From Mucilaginibacter inviolabilis (GTDB taxonomy: Bacteria > Bacteroidota > Bacteroidia > Sphingobacteriales > Sphingobacteriaceae), in assembly GCF_011089895.1 (NCBI RefSeq), contig NZ_JAANAT010000001.1, positions 372,001-436,000 on the forward strand: a DNA stretch of 64,000 bases, given 5' to 3'. The notes beneath the pieces are model-generated. The model searched no databases. It was given only the letters and a program-made list of their open reading frames with translations, and had not been told where the DNA came from. Made by a program: the position numbers and the translations under genes. Below, in pieces: positions 17,816 through 24,888 of this stretch (positions are counted from its first letter, which is position 1; each line of letters begins with the position of its first letter).

Positions 17816-17917
17816 CACAAAATGGGTTTAATGTAATAATACCATAAATGTACTTTACTTGCATGTAGAGTGCCAGACAATTCATATAACCTTTTCCCAC
17901 AGATGTGTAAAGCCAGG

Positions 17918-20317
17918 CTATTCGCTTCTTAAACTTTTTACCGGACTGGCAATTGCCGCTTTGATAGATTGAAAACTTATAGTAACCAAGGCTATCAATA
18001 CCGATATAAACGCTACAATCGCAAAAGTTATCCAGGTAACATTGATACGGTAAGCAAAGCCCGTTAGCCATTTATCCATCGCATACCAGGCCAATGGCCA
18101 CGCAATGATATTGGCAATCAGCACCAGTTTTAAAAAATTGCCCGAAAGCAGTAGTACAATTCGTTGCACGGAGGCACCCAACACTTTTCGTACCCCTATC
18201 TCTTTTACTCTCTTTTCGGCAGAATGGGAGGCCAGACCGAACAGTCCCAAGCAGGAAATAAAAATAGCTAAGCCCGCAAGGATTCCTACAATTTGGCTCA
18301 CCTGGTTATCGGCTTTGTAAACCTCGTTAAAATGATCGTCCAGAAACTGGTATTCAAATGGATAATCGGGGTAAAGACTATCCCATTTTGATTTGATAAA
18401 TGCTATAGCCGCAGCAGTATTACTGCCGTTGATTTTAACAGAAATATTTCTAAAATCCCAGCTATGCGCGCACACCATAAACATAGGTTCAATTTTATAC
18501 TGAAGAGAGTTAAAATTGAAATTTTTGGCAACACCTTTAATGGTGCCTAAAGAATCAAAGCCAAATTGCAGGCCTATCAGTGAAGATAACGGAGCTTTGG
18601 GCTGATCTTTTAATAGTGATTTTGCCAGAGCCTCATTCACAATATATTCCCTGCCGTTGATTTTTTTATCCGAAGAGAAATTTTGACCGGCTACCAGTTT
18701 TATTTTGTACAGATCCAGATAATTATCATCTACCACCAACAGCGTTGTGCCAAACTGCTGCAGCGGCCCATCGGCAGGTTTAAATGACACACCTGTTTGA
18801 TCTAAATGACTTCCTAAAATATCCTGCGAGGCTGTTACTCCCGATACTAAAGTGCTGTTTAATAATTCGTTTTTAAATAGTTCGTATTTTTTGGTGGTAA
18901 TCCTGTCCAACGGTATATTAACTATCTGCTCACGATTGTATCCCGGATCCTGTTTTTGCATAAACCTTAATTGCCTTAGTACAAATACCGTGGCTATCAT
19001 TAAAAAAATAGCGCTGCTAAATTGTATAACAACTAAGATATTCCGGAGCAATCCTTTATCTTTTCCAACTTGTACAGAGCCCTTTAAAACCTTGGCTGCC
19101 TGAAACGAAGATAAGTAAATGGCTGGGTAGATACCTGAAATAAGACCGATAAGTACGGTACCCCCAAATACAAAAGATATAGCACCAAGACTGCCAAATA
19201 CATTGAAGTTTATTTTTCTATCGCTCAGGTGATTAATATAGGGTAATGCCAGCTCAACCAGGGTAATTGCAAGAACCAGCGCGATAAACGAGATCAGCAC
19301 GGTTTCTCCTAAAAATTGAAAAGCCAGCTGAAAGCGATGCGCACCTATAGATTTGCGGATACCCACTTCCTTTGCCCTTTCGGCCGAGCGGGCTGTTGAA
19401 AGATTAATGAAATTAACGCAGGCTATGATCAGTACAATCAAGGCGATAATGGCGAACAGGTTAGTCGACTTTTTATCAAATTTCTGATAGTTTATATAAT
19501 CCAAGCCAATATCGGCCGAGTTGGCATGTACATCTTTTAAAGGCAAAACAAATAATTTCATGTATTTGGTTCCGTCTTTACCCAGGTGCTCTGTAATAAA
19601 AGATGGAAATTTCTTTTCCAGTAATGCCGGGTTAGCACCAGGTGCAAGTTCAAGATAGGTATTTAGCCAATTGCCTCCCCAATTCTTAAACATCCAGGGT
19701 TTATAAATGCTGCTGAATGAAAATAAGGCATCAAATTGCAATTGCGAGTTTTGGGGTATATTGGCAAGCACTCCGGTAACGGCAAAAGAAACGGTGTCAT
19801 CGCCATAATGAGTTACGGTTTTGCCAATAGGGTTGGCATCGCCAAATAGTTTTTTGGCCGTTTTTTCGGTAAGTAAAATGCTATTGGGTTTACTAAGAGC
19901 TGTTTTTTGATCACCGCTGATCAGTTTAAAATCAAAGATCTGGAAAAAGGTAGAGTCGACCGCAAATGCCTCCGGCAAAAACATCCGCTCATTGTTATAG
20001 GTCATCTGGTATTTTTCGTGCCAGTTTATCCGTGTGAAATTTTTTATTTCGGGAAACTTCATTTTTAAAGCCGGTCCCATCGGAAACATGGATAAGGCAA
20101 CTTTTTGTGTTGTACCTTCCTGACCCACCGTTTGTACCTCATTTAAACGGTAAATATTTTTAGTATGAAAATTATCGAAACTCTTTTCGTAGGCAACAAA
20201 CATCATAATGACCATAAATGCGGCCATACCCACAGCCAGACCTATAATGTTAATTGCTGAGAAAACACTGTTTTTCCAGATATTGCGCCAGGCTATTTTA
20301 AAATAGTTCTTGATCAT
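17918..20317 (-). CDS. FtsX/MacB-type ABC transporter permease (799 aa)
   Basis: The protein starts with FKIAWRNIWKNSVFSAINIIGLAVG, the typical N-terminal membrane helix of Bacteroidota permeases of this type. A large periplasmic MacB-PCD domain follows (about 45-270), then three membrane helices of the first FtsX domain (about 285-440, including NLSTARSAERAKEVGIRKSIGA), a second periplasmic part and a second FtsX domain (about 680-799, including SAEKRVKEIGVRKVLGAS). It is a fused permease. No ATPase gene is adjacent, so it must use one encoded elsewhere or act alone as a mechanotransmission protein. Exported substrate unknown. Confidence 0.92.
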   Translation of the reverse strand: MIKNYFKIAWRNIWKNSVFSAINIIGLAVGMAAFMVIMMFVAYEKSFDNFHTKNIYRLNEVQTVGQEGTTQKVALSMFPMGPALKMKFPEIKNFTRINWHEKYQMTYNNERMFLPEAFAVDSTFFQIFDFKLISGDQKTALSKPNSILLTEKTAKKLFGDANPIGKTVTHYGDDTVSFAVTGVLANIPQNSQLQFDALFSFSSIYKPWMFKNWGGNWLNTYLELAPGANPALLEKKFPSFITEHLGKDGTKYMKLFVLPLKDVHANSADIGLDYINYQKFDKKSTNLFAIIALIVLIIACVNFINLSTARSAERAKEVGIRKSIGAHRFQLAFQFLGETVLISFIALVLAITLVELALPYINHLSDRKINFNVFGSLGAISFVFGGTVLIGLISGIYPAIYLSSFQAAKVLKGSVQVGKDKGLLRNILVVIQFSSAIFLMIATVFVLRQLRFMQKQDPGYNREQIVNIPLDRITTKKYELFKNELLNSTLVSGVTASQDILGSHLDQTGVSFKPADGPLQQFGTTLLVVDDNYLDLYKIKLVAGQNFSSDKKINGREYIVNEALAKSLLKDQPKAPLSSLIGLQFGFDSLGTIKGVAKNFNFNSLQYKIEPMFMVCAHSWDFRNISVKINGSNTAAAIAFIKSKWDSLYPDYPFEYQFLDDHFNEVYKADNQVSQIVGILAGLAIFISCLGLFGLASHSAEKRVKEIGVRKVLGASVQRIVLLLSGNFLKLVLIANIIAWPLAWYAMDKWLTGFAYRINVTWITFAIVAFISVLIALVTISFQSIKAAIASPVKSLRSE

Positions 20318-20556
20318 CGGTTTAATGTTCTATTAGGGTTAGGAAAACTAAACTACTGTCTTAAAATGTATGCCAAGCTTTTAATTTATTGATTTTTAAC
20401 TATTTATATATAATATCCATTGCCGCATTGTATCAGAAGCGAACGCAGATGTGTATCAAAAGCGGATAGATGAAACACAAAAGAGGTATGATATTTAAAA
20501 AAGTCTGGATTGACTTTTATTTACCTCTAGGAGATATGGCATGGATGTTAATCGGT

Positions 20557-20564
20557 TACATTTG
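20557..20564 (+). promoter_or_regulatory. Candidate -7 element of the quinone-reductase-like gene
   Basis: TACATTTG matches TAnnTTTG, 19 bases before the ATG at 20583. It lies inside the reading frame that would open at ATG 20541, so it supports the later start. Confidence 0.45.
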
Positions 20565-20582
20565 TGTATAACTATAAAAAAT

Positions 20583-21503
20583 ATGAAAACAATTCAAATG
20601 ACAGGGTACGGAGATTCGTCCGTTTTGAAAATAGAAAACATAGCTAAGCCTACACCGGCGGCTGGCCAGGTGCTCATTAAAATAGCGGCTACAACTATTA
20701 ATCCGTTTGATATGAAAATTCGTTCGGGTGCTATGCAGCAATTTATACCCATTCCAATTCCCTTCGTCCCCGGTACTGATTTTTCAGGAACGGTAGAGGA
20801 GACCGGCGAGAATGTAACCCGCTTAAAAAAAGGTGATAAAGTATTCGCGACCACATTTGGCGGCACCTATGCTGAATACATCGTGATAGATGAAAAAAAT
20901 GTTTCTTTAATTCCGGATAATGTTGGCTTGAATGAAGCAGCAGCGCTGGCTGTTCCGCTGAATACCGCCTATAGTGTACTGATAGAAGGCGCGGATCTGC
21001 AAGCGGGACAAAAAGTGTTAGTTCATGGAGCAGCAGGTGCTGTTGGTATCGCACTGGTTCAGATGGCCAAAGCACTAGGTGCTTATGTTATAGGTACGGC
21101 TTCGGCAAAGGGTAAAGATCTTATTAAATCGTTAGGGGCAGATGAAGCGATCGACTATAAAACACAAGATTTTAGCCAATTAGTGCATGATGTTGACCTG
21201 GTTATAGACGGAGTAGGAGGCGAAACACTGCAGAAATCATACGCGGTGGTAAAAAAGGGTGGCAGGTTAATTAGCATTGTTATGCCTACTTCAGATGAAG
21301 AGGCCGAAAAATATGGTATCAATGCCGAGTTTATCAATTCTGTACCAAAACTTGAAAAATTAGCATTTGGTAAAAAATTGGTCGAGGAAAATAAAATTAC
21401 GCCGCAGATAATCAAAGTCCTGAACCTGGAAGCTGCTGCAGAAGCACAAGATCTGGTTACAGCAGGAGGGCTTAATGGCAAAGTGGTATTACAGGTAAGT
21501 TAA
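20583..21503 (+). CDS. NADP-dependent medium-chain oxidoreductase (quinone reductase-like, zinc-free)
   Basis: The 306 residues follow the MDR pattern: an N-terminal GroES-like domain with GQVLIKIAATTINPFDMKIRSG and VPGTDFSGTVEETG, and a Rossmann domain with VLVHGAAGAVGIALVQMAKALGA, whose GAAGAVG loop binds NADP(H). The structural and catalytic zinc cysteines are absent, as in quinone oxidoreductases. The start is taken at ATG 20583 and not ATG 20541, because a promoter-like TACATTTG lies between them. It stands between two HxlR-controlled SDR loci and may belong to the same kind of electrophile or quinone stress response; that is inference. Confidence 0.9.
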   Translation: MKTIQMTGYGDSSVLKIENIAKPTPAAGQVLIKIAATTINPFDMKIRSGAMQQFIPIPIPFVPGTDFSGTVEETGENVTRLKKGDKVFATTFGGTYAEYIVIDEKNVSLIPDNVGLNEAAALAVPLNTAYSVLIEGADLQAGQKVLVHGAAGAVGIALVQMAKALGAYVIGTASAKGKDLIKSLGADEAIDYKTQDFSQLVHDVDLVIDGVGGETLQKSYAVVKKGGRLISIVMPTSDEEAEKYGINAEFINSVPKLEKLAFGKKLVEENKITPQIIKVLNLEAAAEAQDLVTAGGLNGKVVLQVS

Positions 21504-21646
21504 TAGGCTTGATTGCTAGTTTTAAAAGTTGGCTTTTATCTGGTAATTTGCTAATTGAGCAAGGGTTCGAATTCTACGGAGTTCGAACCAATTATTCAGT
21601 CTTGTATTACAGCATTTTTATAAAGTATGCTATGAAAAGCAATTAA

Positions 21647-22000
21647 TTACTTGCATTTAATCTTCTTTCTATGCTTCAGACCAAATTCTATTAAAGCATT
21701 AATGACGGGCAGAGTTTCAATGGCATGGTCAGTAAGCGCATAGGACACTGTAATAGGCCTTGTATTATTCACAGTTCTTGTGATTAGTAAATTATCTTCT
21801 AACTGCTGCAATTCGTTCGATAATACTTTTGGTGTTATGTCTTTCGATGTTTCCTGTAAATCTTTAAATCGCATAGCTGAATAAAGGTACAAACTTCTCA
21901 AAATAACAATTTTCCATTTACCGCTCAATAATTCAATTGCATCCTTTAATGCTAATTGTCTGTCAATGGTGGGTTCTGATTCACATTTTGGTTTTTCCAT
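21647..22000 (-). CDS. HxlR-family winged-helix transcriptional regulator (second copy)
   Basis: The start is taken at ATG 22000 (MEKPKCESEP), giving 117 residues; the longer frame would run into the divergent promoter region. The core reads LKDAIELLSGKWKIVILRSLYLYSAMRFKDLQ, then DITPKVLSNELQQLEDNLLITRTV and YALTDHAIETLPVINALIEFG, all HxlR landmarks. The N-terminal cysteine in PKCESEP is a possible redox sensor. It is divergent from a second SDR gene, repeating the arrangement at 16.0-17.3 kb. The two regulators are clearly different proteins and not a recent duplication. Confidence 0.9.
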   Translation of the reverse strand: MEKPKCESEPTIDRQLALKDAIELLSGKWKIVILRSLYLYSAMRFKDLQETSKDITPKVLSNELQQLEDNLLITRTVNNTRPITVSYALTDHAIETLPVINALIEFGLKHRKKIKCK

Positions 22001-22047
22001 AATTATAGTCACTATCCTAAAGGTAATGAATAGTGAAATTATAGTCA
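22001..22047. promoter_or_regulatory. Candidate operator: AATTATAGTCA direct repeats and TCACTAT/ATAGTGA
   Basis: Two perfect 11-base copies of AATTATAGTCA (22001-22011 and 22037-22047) and an inverted pair TCACTAT (22009-22015) / ATAGTGA (22030-22036) fill the spacer between the divergent HxlR and SDR genes. Direct regulator binding is inference. Confidence 0.45.
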
Positions 22048-22055
22048 ATGCCTGA

Positions 22056-22063
22056 TAATTTTG
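22056..22063 (+). promoter_or_regulatory. Candidate -7 element of the second SDR gene
   Basis: TAATTTTG lies 30 bases before ATG 22094 and directly after the operator-like repeats, as at the first SDR gene. It contains the TTG at 22061 that would extend the frame. Confidence 0.45.
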
Positions 22064-22093
22064 CCTCTTTCAAACATAAAATTGACAAGAGGT

Positions 22094-22831
22094 ATGAAAA
22101 ATGATAGGGAAAGCAGTTTGGTAGGTAAAAAAGTTGTTCTATTAGGTGGTACATCAGGTTTTGGTTTTGCTACAGCATTAGCTGTGGCAGAGGAAGGGGC
22201 ATCAGTGGTTGTGGTTTCAAGCAGCCGGCGAAAGGTAAACGACGCTTTATCCAAATTGCCAGAAGAAACTAAAGGTTTCGTTGCTGATCTTGGAGACGAA
22301 AAGCAGATAGAACAGCTTTTCAAAAAGATAGGCGAATTTGACCATCTCGTTTTTACAGCCGGTGATGAGTTGAAATTTAACGAATTGTTGGGATTGAACA
22401 TTGATGAGGCAAAACAATCTATCAATTTGCGCTTTTGGGGGGCGGTTATGGCGGCTAAGCATGGAGCTCCACTAATAAGACAGGGAGGATCGATTACATT
22501 AACAACCGGTGCCCTTGGGAGAAAACCGAGGAAAGGAACAGTGGTGATTGCAGGAATGGCAAGTGCTATTGATGGGCTTACACGCGCGCTTGCCTTTGAA
22601 CTTGCACCAATAAGAGTTAATGCAGTTTGTGCAGGAACTGTTAGAACCAATCTCTTAAGAAGTATACCCGAAGCAGCCAGGGAGGTATTCTACAGTCAAG
22701 TTGGAAGCAAATTGTTAACAGGCAGAGTTGGTGATGCAAATGAAATTGCTGAGGCTTATCTATACCTGATCAGGGGAAGCTTTAGCACAGGCCAGATTGT
22801 AGTGGTTGATGGTGGTAGTTTACTTACATAA
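22094..22831 (+). CDS. SDR-family protein lacking the YxxxK active site
   Basis: The 245 residues contain a cofactor loop LGGTSGFGFA (residues 17-26), FTAG at 87-90 and a C-terminal GQIVVVDGG. In the active-site helix (VVIAGMASAIDGLTRALAFELAPIRVN) neither the Tyr nor the Lys is present; the aligned residues are about Ile152 and Ala156. An atypical SDR subfamily with this helix is known and its chemistry is unclear. The start is ATG 22094, because the TTG at 22061 is inside a promoter element. Divergent from and probably controlled by the adjacent HxlR regulator. Confidence 0.87.
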   Translation: MKNDRESSLVGKKVVLLGGTSGFGFATALAVAEEGASVVVVSSSRRKVNDALSKLPEETKGFVADLGDEKQIEQLFKKIGEFDHLVFTAGDELKFNELLGLNIDEAKQSINLRFWGAVMAAKHGAPLIRQGGSITLTTGALGRKPRKGTVVIAGMASAIDGLTRALAFELAPIRVNAVCAGTVRTNLLRSIPEAAREVFYSQVGSKLLTGRVGDANEIAEAYLYLIRGSFSTGQIVVVDGGSLLT

Positions 22832-22920
22832 TTCCCTTTTCTCTAAACATCCTTGATTTTTTAAACGATTACCACCAATCAGATACCAATATAAAGTTCA
22901 ACCGGTAATTTTATTAACAA

Positions 22921-22947
22921 TTAAAGCCCGCGATTAGCGGGCTTTAA
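22921..22947. terminator. Terminator between SDR and aminotransferase genes
   Basis: A perfect 11-base stem (TTAAAGCCCGC and GCGGGCTTTAA) with loop GATTA lies between two convergent genes. Confidence 0.8.
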
Positions 22948-22969
22948 TTGTTAAATATTTTTCTGATAA

Positions 22970-24196
22970 TTACCTGCTTTCTGCAAGCTGCTCATTGTTC
23001 ACCACACGTCCGGGATAAACTTTGAGGGCTTCTTCCAGGCATATCATGGCGTTTTGCAGGTCTTCATTTTTTAAAACGTAGGCCATGCGTACCTCATTAA
23101 GTCCGGCTCCGGGACTGCTGTAAAAGCCGGTGGCTGGTGCCATCATCACGGTTTGGTTATTATAGCTGAAAGTTTCCAGCATCCATTGGCAAAATTTATC
23201 GGCATTATCAATGGGTAATTTGGCTACTACATAAAAAGCGCCACCTGGATTAGGGCAGTAAACGCCATCTATTTTGTTCAGTGCACTTACTAAGGTATCC
23301 CGGCGACTAGTATATTCTTTATTTACGGCTTCAAAATAGCTATCCGGAGTGTCAACAGCCGCGGTACCCGCAATCTGCTCCACCATACCGGCGCTCAGGC
23401 GGGCCTGCGCAAATTTTAAACCAGCAGTTAAAACCGCTTTGTTTTTAGTGATCAAACAACCTAAGCGGGCGCCACAAGCACTGTAACGTTTACTTACAGT
23501 ATCCATTACAATTACATTCTCTTCTAATCCATCCAGGTGCATAGGAGAGATGAAAGTACGGCCGTCATAGCAAAATTCCCGGTATGCCTCGTCCGAAAAC
23601 AGGTACAGATCATATTTCAGGGCCAGTTCTTTCAAGGCTTCCAGTTCCTCTTTGGAGTATAAATACCCTGTAGGATTATTGGGGTTACAGATGATAATAG
23701 CCTTGGTTTTATCGGTTATCAGTTTTTCAAATTCACTGATAGGAGGAAGGGCAAAACCATTGTCAATAAATGAAAGTATGGGTTTTACTACTATATCGCT
23801 CTGACTGGCAAAGCCATTGTAATTAGCGTAAAATGGTTCCGGGATAATCACCTCATCACCCTGGTCAAGACATGCCATCATGGATATGGTGATAGCCTCT
23901 GAGCCTCCGGTAGTTACAATAATATTATCAGGTGTAATGTTGTAACCCAGTTTGTTATAATATTCTGTAAGCTTTTTGCGGTAAACCAGTGTTCCTTCGG
24001 ATGGGGTGTAGGCCCAAACCTTAAAATCAATATTTTTAATGGCATTCAGCATGCCTTCAGGGGTTTCAATATCAGGCTGGCCAATGTTCAGATGATAAAC
24101 TTTTTTACCATCCAGCTTAGCTTTATCAGCATAAGGTGTTAACTTACGTATAGGCGATGCGGGCATTCGCTGCCCTTTTTGAGATATTTTTGGCAT
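22970..24196 (-). CDS. Class I/II pyridoxal-phosphate aminotransferase (aspartate/aromatic type)
   Basis: The start is taken at ATG 24196 (MPKISQKGQRMPASPIRKL), giving 408 residues; the longer frame would read through an upstream terminator. The fold-type I signatures are present: HLNIGQPDIETPEG, TTGGSEAITISMMA, CNPNNPTGYLYS, FSDEAYREFCYDG and TVSKRYSACGARLGCLI, where the Lys of VSKRYS forms the Schiff base with PLP and the Arg of GARLG is conserved. It should transfer amino groups between an amino acid and a keto acid. Related Bacteroidota enzymes act on aspartate, phenylalanine or tyrosine; which one applies here cannot be decided. It is a single-gene unit. Confidence 0.9.
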   Translation of the reverse strand: MPKISQKGQRMPASPIRKLTPYADKAKLDGKKVYHLNIGQPDIETPEGMLNAIKNIDFKVWAYTPSEGTLVYRKKLTEYYNKLGYNITPDNIIVTTGGSEAITISMMACLDQGDEVIIPEPFYANYNGFASQSDIVVKPILSFIDNGFALPPISEFEKLITDKTKAIIICNPNNPTGYLYSKEELEALKELALKYDLYLFSDEAYREFCYDGRTFISPMHLDGLEENVIVMDTVSKRYSACGARLGCLITKNKAVLTAGLKFAQARLSAGMVEQIAGTAAVDTPDSYFEAVNKEYTSRRDTLVSALNKIDGVYCPNPGGAFYVVAKLPIDNADKFCQWMLETFSYNNQTVMMAPATGFYSSPGAGLNEVRMAYVLKNEDLQNAMICLEEALKVYPGRVVNNEQLAESR

Positions 24197-24246
24197 GTGC
24201 AAAATTAATAAAAAAGAAAGTATTGTTATGGCATACTTCCTTAAAC

Positions 24247-24278
24247 AAAAAAAGACCCTCAAAAAGGGTCTTTTTTTT
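24247..24278 (-). terminator. Terminator of the DUF1573 gene
   Basis: The stem AAAAAAAGACCCT / AGGGTCTTTTTTT with a 5-base loop lies just downstream (in the minus direction) of the DUF1573 stop and 50 bases before the aminotransferase start. Confidence 0.8.
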
Positions 24279-24330
24279 ATATTTTTTATCCCCTGTTTAG
24301 CAAGGGGCATCATCAGCAGCTTGCTGTGCT

Positions 24331-24729
24331 TTATTTGCTCGATGCGGGTTTGGCTACAACCTCACCAATAATGTTCAGATACTTTTCTGGCGTAACTGCA
24401 TTTGATTTTACAACAATAGTTTTGTTGAAAGGCGCAGCGGCAGCAGCATTATAAGTGATCTTGATAGTGCCTTTTTCGCCACCTTTTACCGGAGTTTTGG
24501 TGTAATCGGCAATGGTACAACCGCAAGTTGGTCTTACTTCTGTCAAAATAAGGGGTTCTTTACCAACGTTGGTAAATTCAAAAACGGTGGTTACAGGAGT
24601 ACCCTGAGGTATCTTGCCAAAGTCGTGTTTTTCTTCATTGAATTTAAACTCAGCTTTTTGGCTATCCTGTGCCGATGCAGTAAAGGCAAAACCTAAAACT
24701 ACTGCGCAAATCATTAATATTTTTTTCAT
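24331..24729 (-). CDS. DUF1573-domain secreted protein
   Basis: The 132-residue product begins with a signal peptide (MKKILMICAVVLGFAFTASAQ). The domain is an Ig-like beta sandwich with EEKHDFGKIPQGTPVTTVFEFTN, the PTCGCT pair of cysteines and KGTIKITYNA, all typical of DUF1573. Such proteins are widespread exported proteins in Bacteroidota and have no agreed function; related ASPM/SPD-2/Hydin-type folds bind other proteins. The gene forms its own transcription unit with a duplicated promoter region upstream and a strong terminator downstream. Confidence 0.93.
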   Translation of the reverse strand: MKKILMICAVVLGFAFTASAQDSQKAEFKFNEEKHDFGKIPQGTPVTTVFEFTNVGKEPLILTEVRPTCGCTIADYTKTPVKGGEKGTIKITYNAAAAAPFNKTIVVKSNAVTPEKYLNIIGEVVAKPASSK

Positions 24730-24747
24730 ACTGTTATTTGATTAATA

Positions 24748-24789
24748 CAAATATATAAGGTTTAACGTAAAACAAATATATAAGGTTTA
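24748..24789 (-). promoter_or_regulatory. Duplicated promoter element of the DUF1573 gene
   Basis: An 18-base block (ACAAATATATAAGGTTTA on the plus strand) occurs twice, at 24747-24764 and 24772-24789. Each copy reads TATATTTG on the minus strand. The TTTG of the distal copy is 17 bases from the proximal TATATTTG, so it can serve as its -33 element. Confidence 0.55.
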
Positions 24790-24888
24790 CCCCAAAATAA
24801 AAACTATTAGTTAAACTCCATGTTTTATTGTTAGTTTGCAAAATACAGAATAGAATTTTATAATTTTACCGTCTAAACGAAATTATAT

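Noticed and set aside
21564..21589. GGTTCGAA / TTCGAACC, which looks like a tRNA T-arm
   Set aside because: No acceptor, D or anticodon arms can be built around it; it is a short inverted repeat between two convergent genes, without a T-run.
22045..22650. A 201-codon minus-strand frame opposite the second SDR gene
   Set aside because: The SDR frame has clear Rossmann motifs; the opposite frame is a shadow with Ser/Pro-rich composition.
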